Part shown: positions 18,395 to 27,407 of the stretch, piece by piece | Numbering within the stretch: position 1 is the first letter of the stretch | How the letters are laid out: the number at the start of each line of letters is the position of its first letter | DNA from: Algimonas arctica | Lineage (GTDB): Bacteria > Pseudomonadota > Alphaproteobacteria > Caulobacterales > Maricaulaceae | Assembly: GCF_014652695.1 (NCBI RefSeq) | Contig: NZ_BMZH01000008.1 | Coordinates: 62,001 to 126,000, forward strand | Length of the DNA stretch: 64,000 bases | Direction: 5' to 3' | Notes under the pieces: generated by a model | The model's database searches: none | Told to the model about the DNA's origin: nothing | What the model saw: only the letters and a program-made list of their open reading frames with translations | Program-made: the position numbers and the translations under genes

Positions 18395-20899
18395 TCAATC
18401 ACATTTAATCGAGTTTGCGCTTTCCTGTTTCAGCACCACATCGGCGACAGCGAGATCGAGTCCCGCCTCTCCCTCAACAGTGAAAGCATTCTTCAAATAA
18501 GCCATATCCACGCCATTTTTCACCGCACAACGAAGCGAAATGCGGGTTTCTTGCCAATCTGACCCTAGATCGACAGCATGAAAATTCGTGCAATTATCCA
18601 AATCGATACATCCCGCACCGATTCGGACCGTTTTATCTCCGGATAGAGACTTCATCATGACCGATAATTCCATCGCGCCATTGGCCTCACGCGCATAGTC
18701 CAGCGTATAGCCTGACGCGATTGAGAACACTGAATCATCGGAAAAGCGCAAGCGCAGAGAGTCTTCTTGCGCGGCCATGTCATACGCCGCCACTGCAACG
18801 GATCCATCATCATAGGGAAGGTCAATAGTCGTGCCATCAACTGTAAGACGCCATGGCTGTGAGGTCGCCCCTTTCGCAAAGAAAACCCCCTTTTGCGCGC
18901 CCGCTTGCGCGACGCCACTCTCCTCCGGGAGCCTCCCAAGCTCGACATCGTCGCTGTACGAAAGGCCATAGCCGAGCTCAAAGAGTGGGTCATAATTGGG
19001 GTGTTGCCTGTTCAGCAAAACTTGTGTGGCAAGCTTTGGCCATGAGAATGACAGGCGTCCGGTGAAATCATAATCAGGCTGAGTTTGGAACAAGAGATCG
19101 GTAATACCTGCCGCCTCGCTGCCCGGCAGCCAGGCCGCAACAAAGGCGTCAGACGCATTCATTTCCGGATTAGCCCAAAGCGGACGCCCGGAGATAAAGA
19201 CGGACACGACTGGCAAACCTGCCGCCTTGAAACCATTCAAGCGCGTCGTGTCAAAATCATTCGGAACGAAATCGACATTTTGAACATCTCCTTGGAACTC
19301 CGCATAGGGGTCCTCCCCGAAGACTGCGATCACAACGTCGGCATCGGTCGGCACGGTCCCGCCCTCTGCATCAAATGTGACCGTACCCCCGGCCCCTTCG
19401 ACTTCCCGTTTCAAGGCGCTCAAGAAGCTTTCGCCATTTGGGAAATCACTATTGACGTGATCACGCCCCTGCCAAGACAGGGTCCACCCACCCGCGAGTT
19501 TTGTGATGCTATCTGCGCCCGCGCCTACAACATGAACCCGTGAATTGGCCGCCAAAGGCAGCGTTTGGTTGTTGTTCTTGAGCAACACGAGAGACTTACG
19601 CACGGCTTCGCGCGCAACATCGCGGTGTGCCGTGGATCCCAGCAAATCCGTACGTCCAGACAAAGGCCGCAGGCTTGGTTGCGGCTTTTCGAAAATGCCG
19701 GAGTTGACTTTGGCCCGTAAAATACGCCGCACCGCATCATCAAGACGCGCCATTGGGATACGCCCGGACTCAACGTGCTTTAAAGTCGACTCATAGAGCC
19801 CCTTCCAGCTGTCGGGCGCCATATACATGTCGAGGCCCGCATTGAGCGCTTGCGGGCAATCGGTTGCCGTGCAGTCCGGGATCAATGCATGGCCGTTCCA
19901 ATCGCCGACAATGAAGCCATGGAAATTCATGCGTCCCTTAAGAACATCCGTCATCAGCTCTTTTTGGCCGTGCATCGGTTGCCCTTGCCACGATGAGAAG
20001 CTTGCCATGACGGATTGCGCGCCAGCAGCAACGGCAGTTTCATAGCCGGGCAAGTGAATGTCGCGCAGCTCTTCCTCAGATATCCGCGCATCCCCTTGAT
20101 CGATGCCGTTTTCAGTGCCCCCATCGCCTAAGAAATGTTTCGCAGTTGAGATAACCCGGTCTGGGCCCATGAAACCATCAGATCCAAGCTCGCCCTGTAA
20201 ACCCGTGACGATTTCGCCGCCGTAAGACTTTACAATGTCTGGGTTCTCGGAAAACCCTTCATAGGCCCGGCCCCAGCGATCATTCTGCGGGACCGCCAAT
20301 GTTGGCGCAAAAGTCCAGTCATGACCGGAAACATTGAGTTCCTGCGCGGTAATTTCAGAAATACGGTGGATCAGGTCTGGATCGTTTGCAGCGCCAAGAC
20401 CGATATTATGGGGAAAGACGACCCCCCCAATCAGGTTTGTGTGTCCGTGCACGGCATCAATACCCCAGATCATCGGGATGGCGACTTCGACCCCTTCCGG
20501 ATCAATTGACGCGGCATAATATTCATCTGCTGCGTCTAACCACGCTTGTGTGGCCGCATAGGGCTTGTCCCCAGGCGCAGAGTTGCCGCCGCTGAGGACC
20601 GAGCCAAGCCGATAGTTTTTGACATCCTCAGCCGTCAGGGAATTCGTGTCCCCTTGGATCACTTGTCCGACCTTTTGCTTCAACGTCATTTTAGCCAGAA
20701 GACCATCAACGCGGTCCTCAACAGCAGGATCAAGGGCCGCCGTCTTAATTTCAGGCCATTTTTCCGGATGGATGGTTGTCGCGTCAACCGTCGGCGCGCT
20801 GTCTTCAGTGATGGGCGTGTTGGATGCCGCACACGCTGCAAGAATGAAAACCGATGCCGCGCCCATTGCGCTCAGCCGAATATTTCTAGTGCCGTGCAT
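18395..20899 (-). CDS. GH3-family glucan/oligosaccharide beta-glycosidase lipoprotein
   Basis: An 834-residue GH3 enzyme anchored as a lipoprotein: lipobox LAAC with Cys23. The first domain holds GIDAVHGH, NDRWGR, KHFLGDG (about 254-260) and nucleophile Asp333 in FIVGDWNGH. The second domain continues with SLVLLKNNNQTLPL and DVVIAVFGEDPYAEFQGD. The roughly 170 C-terminal residues form a beta-rich domain like that of exo-1,3/1,4-beta-glucanases (ExoP type), not a fibronectin-III domain. It is therefore a different GH3 subfamily from the gene at 2405 and likely works on beta-glucan-like oligosaccharides. It is read divergently from the exported-protein pair at 21024, with operator D between them. 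SD GGGGAG precedes the ATG. Confidence 0.9.
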   Translation of the reverse strand: MHGTRNIRLSAMGAASVFILAACAASNTPITEDSAPTVDATTIHPEKWPEIKTAALDPAVEDRVDGLLAKMTLKQKVGQVIQGDTNSLTAEDVKNYRLGSVLSGGNSAPGDKPYAATQAWLDAADEYYAASIDPEGVEVAIPMIWGIDAVHGHTNLIGGVVFPHNIGLGAANDPDLIHRISEITAQELNVSGHDWTFAPTLAVPQNDRWGRAYEGFSENPDIVKSYGGEIVTGLQGELGSDGFMGPDRVISTAKHFLGDGGTENGIDQGDARISEEELRDIHLPGYETAVAAGAQSVMASFSSWQGQPMHGQKELMTDVLKGRMNFHGFIVGDWNGHALIPDCTATDCPQALNAGLDMYMAPDSWKGLYESTLKHVESGRIPMARLDDAVRRILRAKVNSGIFEKPQPSLRPLSGRTDLLGSTAHRDVAREAVRKSLVLLKNNNQTLPLAANSRVHVVGAGADSITKLAGGWTLSWQGRDHVNSDFPNGESFLSALKREVEGAGGTVTFDAEGGTVPTDADVVIAVFGEDPYAEFQGDVQNVDFVPNDFDTTRLNGFKAAGLPVVSVFISGRPLWANPEMNASDAFVAAWLPGSEAAGITDLLFQTQPDYDFTGRLSFSWPKLATQVLLNRQHPNYDPLFELGYGLSYSDDVELGRLPEESGVAQAGAQKGVFFAKGATSQPWRLTVDGTTIDLPYDDGSVAVAAYDMAAQEDSLRLRFSDDSVFSIASGYTLDYAREANGAMELSVMMKSLSGDKTVRIGAGCIDLDNCTNFHAVDLGSDWQETRISLRCAVKNGVDMAYLKNAFTVEGEAGLDLAVADVVLKQESANSIKCD

Positions 20900-20927
20900 A
20901 TTTTCTATCTCCCCGAATTGAACCTAT

Positions 20928-20945
20928 TTGACTTTTGCCAGTCAA
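20928..20945. promoter_or_regulatory. Overlapping divergent -35-like boxes between GH3 gene and TPR gene
   Basis: TTGACT-N6-AGTCAA is an inverted repeat that supplies a TTGACT on each strand. On the plus strand TTAAAA follows after 17 bp, directly ahead of operator D; on the minus strand TTCAAT follows after 17 bp. The -10 matches are weak, so promoter calls here are tentative. Confidence 0.35.
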
Positions 20946-20957
20946 TATTCTTAAAAA

Positions 20958-20971
20958 TGGTAGCGGTAACA
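20958..20971. promoter_or_regulatory. LacI-type operator between divergent GH3 and TPR genes (site D)
   Basis: TGGTAGCGGTAACA fits TGNTAGCGNTANCW. It overlaps a second small inverted repeat, GTAAC-ACC-GTTAC (20966-20978). It lies 59 bp before the GH3 start on one side and 53 bp before the TPR gene on the other, so one bound repressor could control both directions. Confidence 0.65.
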
Positions 20972-21023
20972 CCGTTACGGTTAGGCAATCATTGTCGCCA
21001 CGTCAATTTGGAAGCTACGGATC

Positions 21024-21848
21024 ATGCAGAATTTCGCAAAACGCCTTTATCTCCCGCTTCTCGCTGGCACGACCCTCCTTCTTGGCGCCAGTCACAGTTT
21101 CGCGCAAACCGCGAACTCTGACGCGACCAGCTCAATACCGCCCCAACCCGAGGCTGTGAGCGTCGATGCCGAGACAGCCATACTTGATGAAATTATTTCG
21201 TCGGGAACCATCGTCACGGGTCAGCATGACGGCATGGATGCCTTTTTCATGGGCGATTTCGAAACGGCAGAAATAGAATTTGAACGCGAATTTAAGGGCC
21301 TGAAGCGGTTTGAAAGCGCCCGAGAAAATGCCGTGCAGGATGCCGTTATATCCGCAGACCGCACTCAAATGCAGGCCCGCGCGGGGGATAATACCGGTGC
21401 ACAAGCCGGTGCAGGGGGACGCGGGGGTGGCTTCCAAGGGTCATCATCGTCCGGATCAACCGGTAGTAATTCCAGCGTTACATCAAATTTTGTCAGCCGC
21501 CGAGGGGAAGGCCGAACTATCCTGACAGACGGAAAAGTCACCTATGAGGACTTCGGTTTCACCCGCTACATGGCAGGACTATCCGAGATTAAGCTCGGCA
21601 AGTTTGATGAAGCCCGCGTGTCCTTGCAACAGTCGCTTCGCTACGACGAAACCAATTATGATGCCCGTATGCGTTTAGGGCTTTTGGATGTGATGGATGC
21701 GGATTTCGAGGCAGCGGCCAAGCAACTCGAGACGCTCAACAAACAAAGACGACGGTGTGAACGGCTCAGCTGTGATGATTTAGACGCGTTGCGAAGGGCT
21801 ACTATGGTTTTAGCCAAACAAATTACCAAGGCTGTTGACGCGCAGTAA
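21024..21848 (+). CDS. Exported TPR-like protein with Gly/Ser-rich insert, unknown function
   Basis: A 274-residue protein with a signal peptide ending ASHSFAQ (about residue 28). Residues 70-95 and 180-235 look like tetratricopeptide helices (FFMGDFETAEIEFEREFKGL; YMAGLSEIKLGKFDEARVSL). Between them lies a low-complexity stretch rich in Gly, Ser and Ala (about 120-153) that is probably disordered. Tetratricopeptides bind partner proteins, so it may be a periplasmic adaptor. It is probably co-transcribed with the CBM-like protein 70 nt downstream and is near operator D, which ties it to the sugar regulon. I do not recognise a named family. Confidence 0.7.
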   Translation: MQNFAKRLYLPLLAGTTLLLGASHSFAQTANSDATSSIPPQPEAVSVDAETAILDEIISSGTIVTGQHDGMDAFFMGDFETAEIEFEREFKGLKRFESARENAVQDAVISADRTQMQARAGDNTGAQAGAGGRGGGFQGSSSSGSTGSNSSVTSNFVSRRGEGRTILTDGKVTYEDFGFTRYMAGLSEIKLGKFDEARVSLQQSLRYDETNYDARMRLGLLDVMDADFEAAAKQLETLNKQRRRCERLSCDDLDALRRATMVLAKQITKAVDAQ

Positions 21849-21918
21849 ATCTGACTCCCTGTGTTCACAGGGGTTTATCAAGGCCGCAATCAATGACGGC
21901 GTGAAGGGGATAATAGTA

Positions 21919-22512
21919 ATGTTGACTACAAAAACGGCTCTGATGAGCTTACTGGCCGCATCGGCGATGATGGTCACACCTACGGCGCAGGCCCAAGATA
22001 CTGCCGCGGCCCTACAAGCGCTGGATGACGCGCTCCCCGGTCAACTACTGCATAACCCGTTCGACCTAGAATGGGACGCAAAAGGCAATGATTTGAAAAT
22101 GAAAGTTGTTGACGCCGAGGCGCTTTCTTCAGGCAAAGCCATCAGTGCACGTCTTAAAAAGAAGCAACCCAAGCCGTGGGATTCGAACTTAAGCGTTCAA
22201 GTTTCTGAGGCGGTCATGAAAGGCGAAGAGGTTCAAATTTACTTCTATGTTCGCACGGTAAAACCAGCGGCAGGACGTGACACGGGTGTTGTCTCCTTGT
22301 TCATCGGACGTAACGAAGAACCCTATGATTACGTCCTCTCTCAAGATATTTTTCCGAGCAGCGAATGGGAACTCATGAACCTGACAGGCACGGCTGGCGC
22401 GGACTATCCAGCAGGCACAATGAAAGTCGAGTATCAGTTAGGCAAAGCGGCCCAGACCGTTGAATTTGGCCCTGTCTATGTCTCGACCTTGGGTCAAAAA
22501 GCCCCTGGCTAG
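21919..22512 (+). CDS. Small exported protein resembling a CBM4/9-type carbohydrate-binding jelly roll
   Basis: 197 residues from the ATG at 21919, which has AAGGGGA 10 nt upstream; a longer frame from 21835 lacks this. Signal peptide cut after TAQAQ. The mature protein has the rhythm of a beta-sandwich of the CBM4/9 or galactose-binding type: PWDSNLSVQVSEAVMKGEEVQIYFYVRTVKP, then SSEWELMNLTG and a closing VEFGPVYVSTLG strand. No catalytic motif is visible and it is a single domain. A secreted sugar-binding accessory to the GH3 and TonB genes is my inference; family membership needs a profile search. The 22513-22681 gap after it shows nothing recognisable. Confidence 0.6.
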   Translation: MLTTKTALMSLLAASAMMVTPTAQAQDTAAALQALDDALPGQLLHNPFDLEWDAKGNDLKMKVVDAEALSSGKAISARLKKKQPKPWDSNLSVQVSEAVMKGEEVQIYFYVRTVKPAAGRDTGVVSLFIGRNEEPYDYVLSQDIFPSSEWELMNLTGTAGADYPAGTMKVEYQLGKAAQTVEFGPVYVSTLGQKAPG

Positions 22513-22681
22513 CCCTCCGTCTCGGACGCATAAAAAAGGGTGGCGTGCCTGAGATGTGTCTTAGGATCGTCTCTCATATGATTGTAAATAGAGGGCCGTG
22601 CCCTCACCACCATGATCCCTCGCGCCACAGCGAAGTCAGTGTTATACGCTCAATAAAAAAAGCGGTACAGGGGAGTATTGG

Positions 22682-24268
22682 GTGGAGATTGCAGCCTTAA
22701 AATCTGAAGATTTATCTGTTCGCGGGCAGGATCGCATTCAACGTAACCTGTTCGACGCCTTCCTTGAGGCTTGCAAAACGCAAGGGGCCAAAAAAGACAT
22801 CGTCACAGATGGCGACGGGCGTACGCTAAACTATGGCGAACTTCGGCGTGCTGCCTTTGCCTTATCCTCGCCGCTGCGCAAATGCACAGACCCGACCGAT
22901 AACATTGGCATTCTTTTGCCAACAGGCGCGGGCGCCGTCATCGCCCTTTTGTCGATTCATGCGGCGGGGCGGGTGCCGGCCATGCTCAATTTTACGGCCG
23001 GGATAAAGAACCTCAAAGCGGCGATCAACACGGCCCCCATTTCAACAGTTGTGACCGCGCATAAATTTATCGAGATCGCAGGGCTGCACGATTTGATCGA
23101 AGAGCTCTCGCGCGTCGTCAACGTCCTGTATCTTGAGGACATGCGCGAGGAGATCGGCTTTACGGGCAAGATCCGCGCCGTTCTTGGCCCCATAATGCCT
23201 GCCCTCTTTGCGCCAAAGTCAGCGCCGGATGACTTGGCGATTATCTTGTTTACGTCAGGCACAGAAGGCAACCCCAAGGGGGTTGTGCTAACCCACGCCA
23301 ATATCCTCGCCAATATTGAACAAATTGAACAACATGTTCAGTTGCAGGCTGGCGATATTTTCTTCAACCCGCTCCCGACGTTTCATTGTTATGGTTTGAC
23401 GGCAGGCACGTTATGGCCGATTTTTAACGGCTACCCGGTCGTGCTGCACCCCTCACCGCTCCAGACTAAAACCATCGCAAAACGAATATTCAAGACACAA
23501 TCCACAGTCCTGTTCGCGACCGATACGTTTCTACAACAATATATGCGCGCCAGCGCGAAGGACGGGCTGAACTCTCTGCGGATCGCCGTGTGCGGCGCTG
23601 AACGGGTTCGCGAAGAGACGCGGAAAAAAGCGGAAGAGATGTTCTCGTTCGAAGTGTTAGAAGGATATGGCGTCACGGAATGCGCGCCCGTCCTCGCCGC
23701 CAACCAACCCGGCGACATTCGCGCGGGGACGATTGGAAAAATGTTGCCCGGCATCGAAACCCGATTAGAGCCTGTCGAGGGTCTCGAAGACGCTGGACGC
23801 CTTTGGGTTCGCGGCCCGAATATCATGAAAGGGTATATTTCGCCGGACAAACCCGGCGAAGTGATCCCTCTCAATGAGGGCTGGCACGATACGGGCGATG
23901 TCGTGTCGGTCGATGAAGATGGCTATTACGTCGTGCGCGGCCGGATCAAACGATTTGCCAAAATTGGCGGCGAAATGGTGTCTCTGACCGTGGTCGAAAA
24001 TTGTGCGTCCGCCGTCTGGCCAGAACATATGCACGCAGCCGCCATTGTCCCCGACCCCAAAAAAGGGGAACGGATAATCCTCGTCACAAATCACCCTGAC
24101 CCAAACCGTCCCGAGCTGTTGCGATGGGCGCAGACACACGGCGTGCCGGAAATCGCCGTGCCCAAAAAGATTATTTCCGTTGATAGTCTCCCTGTGCTTG
24201 GCACAGGAAAGCTTGACTACGTCTCCGTGACGCGGCTGGCCAACCAGACGTACGGCCTCACCGCCTAA
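22682..24268 (+). CDS. AMP-binding acyl-CoA/acyl-ACP synthetase (Aas-like)
   Basis: A 528-residue adenylate-forming enzyme that would activate a fatty acid with ATP and transfer it to CoA or acyl-carrier protein. Core motifs in order: LFTSGTEGNPKGVVLTH (P loop), YGVTECAPVLA (A5), HDTGDVVSVDEDGYYVVRGRIKRFAKIGGEMVS (A7-A8) and the final GTGKLDYVSV with the catalytic Lys. The sequence is closest in style to the acyl-ACP synthetase half of Aas, without the acyltransferase half. It starts at GTG with AGGGGAG upstream. It stands alone, converging on the RND operon with 12 bp between stops, and I see no link to the sugar genes. Confidence 0.87.
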   Translation: MEIAALKSEDLSVRGQDRIQRNLFDAFLEACKTQGAKKDIVTDGDGRTLNYGELRRAAFALSSPLRKCTDPTDNIGILLPTGAGAVIALLSIHAAGRVPAMLNFTAGIKNLKAAINTAPISTVVTAHKFIEIAGLHDLIEELSRVVNVLYLEDMREEIGFTGKIRAVLGPIMPALFAPKSAPDDLAIILFTSGTEGNPKGVVLTHANILANIEQIEQHVQLQAGDIFFNPLPTFHCYGLTAGTLWPIFNGYPVVLHPSPLQTKTIAKRIFKTQSTVLFATDTFLQQYMRASAKDGLNSLRIAVCGAERVREETRKKAEEMFSFEVLEGYGVTECAPVLAANQPGDIRAGTIGKMLPGIETRLEPVEGLEDAGRLWVRGPNIMKGYISPDKPGEVIPLNEGWHDTGDVVSVDEDGYYVVRGRIKRFAKIGGEMVSLTVVENCASAVWPEHMHAAAIVPDPKKGERIILVTNHPDPNRPELLRWAQTHGVPEIAVPKKIISVDSLPVLGTGKLDYVSVTRLANQTYGLTA

Positions 24269-24280
24269 TCGGTTCAGGGC

Positions 24281-27200
24281 TTACTCTGCCGGCGCCATCA
24301 CGGGCGCTTCGCCCTCACTTTCCAACCGTCGCGCGACGTCCTTCGGAGATCCTGACCCTCTGGCGATCAGGGCGTAAGCGGTTGGTACTAAGAGCACGGT
24401 AACGAGCGCAGCCGCGATCACACCGAACAGGATGACCACACCAATGGCGGCGCGCGTTTCCGCGCCTGCACCCGTTGAGAAGATCAACGGAATACTGCCC
24501 GCCGCCGTCGTCAAACTTGTCATCACAATCGGCCGGAACCGCGTTAGAGCGGCGTCTTTAATGGCGGTGTCAAAGTCTCGCCCCTCGTCGCGCAACTGAT
24601 TGGCAAACTCGACAATGAGAATGCCGTTTTTCGCTGCCAGTCCTATCAACATGATTAGCCCGATCTGCGTATAAATATTGAGTGTGTTGCCCGTCAGCCA
24701 AAGCCCGAGCAATCCGCCCGCAATCGTGACGGGAACACACAGAATAATAATGACGGGGTGACGGTAACTTTCGAACTGGGCCGCTAACACAAGAAAGACA
24801 ATGATCAATCCAACCCCGAACACAAAGCCCATTGAGCTTCCGCTATCTTGGTAATCCAGCGATTGCCCTTTGAAATCAATTGTCGCGTCTTCCGGTAGGA
24901 CATCGCGGGCAATTTGCGTCATCGAGTCCAGCACAGACCCCATCGTCACGCCCTCAGCCAAGTCGGCTTCGATCGTAATCGCGCGCACACGGTTATATCG
25001 GCTCAGCGTCGCACTATCCGCTTGGGATTCAATGCTGATGAGGTTCGAAAGCGGAATCAATTCGCCTGAACGGCTCGAGCGGACATAAATATTGTCGACA
25101 TCGCTCGGGCTGTTTTGTTCCGATCTTACCCCTTCTAAAATGACATCATATTCCTGCCCGCCGTCAATATAGGTTGTGACATTTCGGGACCCGAGCATGG
25201 TCTGCATAGTCGCGCCAATTTCGTTGACGGTCACCCCCAGGTCGGCAGCGCGGTCATAATCGACCTTAACACGAAACTGCGGTTGGGTTTCTTTATAGTC
25301 CCAATCAATATCCCGAACTCCAGGGTTATTGGCCTCCAAGGCCTCGACGAACGTGTCGCGCCATTCTGTCAATTTCTCATATGACGGGCCGCCAATAACG
25401 AATTGAATCGGTTTGCCGGTGCCGCCGCCTAGACCTTGGCGCATCCGTGCAAACGCGCGAATACCCGGCAAGTCAGACAGCTCGCCATTGACTTCCGCAA
25501 TAATTTCGTCGGCAGGGCGGCGTCGCGCCCAATCATCCAGCGTCACAATGACAAAGCCTTGGTTGAAACTATTACCCCCGAAACCCGGCGCACGAATGAG
25601 AAGCCGTTCAATCTCACCGCTTTCCGTATAGGGCAGCAGCCGCCGTTCAATCTCATCAAGATAGCGTTCCATATAGGCAAATGACGCGCCTTCCGGCCCC
25701 CGGATACCAACGAAAAATCCGCCACGATCTTCCTGCGGGACATATTCTTGTTGGATATTTTGCGACAGTTGCCAGCTCCCGCCAAGCAACGCAAAAAAGG
25801 CGATCCCAACCAAAAGTGGGCGGAGCAAAAGCTTATCCAGCACCCAGCTGTAACCGCGTAAAACAACGTTGAAGCCCCGATCAATTGTGGCGGGGATTTT
25901 TGCTAGTAAACCTGTTTCCGGTTTATCTTTGAGGAGTTTCGACGCCAACATTGGCGTCAGCGTAAGTGCCAGCAGACTTGAAAAGATGACAGCCGCAGAA
26001 ATCGTGAAGGCAAATTCACGGAAAAGCTGACCAATTTCACCCTCAATAAACGTGATCGGAATGAACACAGCGACGAGCACCATCGTCGTTGATACGACGG
26101 CGAAACCAACCTGCCGTGTCCCTCTATACGCCGCCACCAACGGGGTTTCGCCCTTCTCCTCCATCCGGCGCACGATGTTTTCAAGCACAACGATGGCATC
26201 ATCGACAACCAAACCAATCGCCAAAACCAGCGCCAGCAACGTCAAAAGATTGATCGACAAACCCAACGCAAACAGCACGGAGAAAGTCGCTATGAGTGAA
26301 ATCGGCACTGTTATGGCGGGAATAATCGTCACCCGGAGGCTGCCGAGAAACAGAAAGATGACCAATGTCACCAAAGCGACAGAGATAAACAGCGTTTTAT
26401 AGACCTCGCTGATGGAGGCCGAAATAAAGACAGAACTATCAAAACTGGACTCGATCGACATGCCGTCTGGCAGGGTTTTATTGAGCTGCTCGACAAGATC
26501 ACGGACGTTCTGGGCGACGTCGACCGTGTTGGCTGTCGATTGTTTGACCACGCCAAGCCCAACCATGGGCACGCCATTACCGCGGAACAAATTACGGTCC
26601 TCCGTCGTCCCGCGTTCCACCCTCGCCACGTCGCCAAGACGAACCAAATAGCCATCTGCGCCTTCCGCGATGACGAGCTGGCTAAAATCTTCCGGCGTTA
26701 AAAATGACCGATCAATTCGCATTGTGTAGGTTCGGCGGGCGCTCTCGAGCGACCCCGCGGGAGACTCGATATTCTCAGAGCGAAGTGCGGTCTCAATGTC
26801 TGATACGGCAAGGCCGCGCGCGGCAAGCTTGCGACGGTCGATCCACACGCGCAGGGCATAATCTCGGGCACCGCCGACGCGAACCCGCGCCACGCCGTCG
26901 AGCGCCGACATGCGGTCCACAAGATTGCGGCGCGCATAATCAGACAATTCTGAAGTCGTCATATTGGAACTGACGAGATTGCGCCAAATGATGACATCAT
27001 CATTGGAATCGGCTTTTTCGACTTCAGGCGGATCGGCATCTTCGGGTAAATTGTCCGCTACGCCTGAAATTCGGTCCCGGATATCATTAGCCGCGGAGTC
27101 AATGTCCCGCCCCACATTGAACTCAAGACTGATGCGCGAACGGCCATCGGTCGAGCTTGAACTAATCGTGCGAATGCCTTCGATCCCAGCGATCCGTTCT

Positions 27201-27403
27201 TCAATAATTTGTGTGATCCGTGTTTCCACCACAGACGCGGATGCCCCCCGATAATTCGTATCGATCGTGACAATGGGGGCGTCCACATCCGGATATTCAC
27301 GCAAGGATAAGCGGTCAAAAGAGATGATCCCGAAAATAATCAAAATCAACGAAATGACGGACGCGAAGACCGGACGTTTTACAGAAATGTCTGACAGAAC
27401 CAT
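24281..27403 (-). CDS. RND efflux pump inner-membrane transporter (AcrB/MexB-like, HAE1)
   Basis: Proton-driven multidrug exporter of 1040 residues. Start set at the ATG at 27403 because MVLSDISVKRPVFA is the conserved N-terminus; it follows the adaptor stop by 4 nt, while the longer opening from 27430 lies inside the adaptor gene. The TM4 proton relay shows GLVVDDAIVVLENI and TM10 shows GLAAKNGILIVEFANQL. The two large periplasmic loops are complete, and the length is normal. It is the third gene of the outer-membrane, adaptor, transporter operon. Substrates cannot be read from sequence. Confidence 0.94.
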   Translation of the reverse strand: MVLSDISVKRPVFASVISLILIIFGIISFDRLSLREYPDVDAPIVTIDTNYRGASASVVETRITQIIEERIAGIEGIRTISSSSTDGRSRISLEFNVGRDIDSAANDIRDRISGVADNLPEDADPPEVEKADSNDDVIIWRNLVSSNMTTSELSDYARRNLVDRMSALDGVARVRVGGARDYALRVWIDRRKLAARGLAVSDIETALRSENIESPAGSLESARRTYTMRIDRSFLTPEDFSQLVIAEGADGYLVRLGDVARVERGTTEDRNLFRGNGVPMVGLGVVKQSTANTVDVAQNVRDLVEQLNKTLPDGMSIESSFDSSVFISASISEVYKTLFISVALVTLVIFLFLGSLRVTIIPAITVPISLIATFSVLFALGLSINLLTLLALVLAIGLVVDDAIVVLENIVRRMEEKGETPLVAAYRGTRQVGFAVVSTTMVLVAVFIPITFIEGEIGQLFREFAFTISAAVIFSSLLALTLTPMLASKLLKDKPETGLLAKIPATIDRGFNVVLRGYSWVLDKLLLRPLLVGIAFFALLGGSWQLSQNIQQEYVPQEDRGGFFVGIRGPEGASFAYMERYLDEIERRLLPYTESGEIERLLIRAPGFGGNSFNQGFVIVTLDDWARRRPADEIIAEVNGELSDLPGIRAFARMRQGLGGGTGKPIQFVIGGPSYEKLTEWRDTFVEALEANNPGVRDIDWDYKETQPQFRVKVDYDRAADLGVTVNEIGATMQTMLGSRNVTTYIDGGQEYDVILEGVRSEQNSPSDVDNIYVRSSRSGELIPLSNLISIESQADSATLSRYNRVRAITIEADLAEGVTMGSVLDSMTQIARDVLPEDATIDFKGQSLDYQDSGSSMGFVFGVGLIIVFLVLAAQFESYRHPVIIILCVPVTIAGGLLGLWLTGNTLNIYTQIGLIMLIGLAAKNGILIVEFANQLRDEGRDFDTAIKDAALTRFRPIVMTSLTTAAGSIPLIFSTGAGAETRAAIGVVILFGVIAAALVTVLLVPTAYALIARGSGSPKDVARRLESEGEAPVMAPAE

Positions 27404-27407
27404 GGTG

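Noticed and set aside
22513-22681. Possible terminator or small RNA between the CBM-like gene and the acyl-activating enzyme
   Set aside because: Contains an A-rich run but no stable stem that I can pair.
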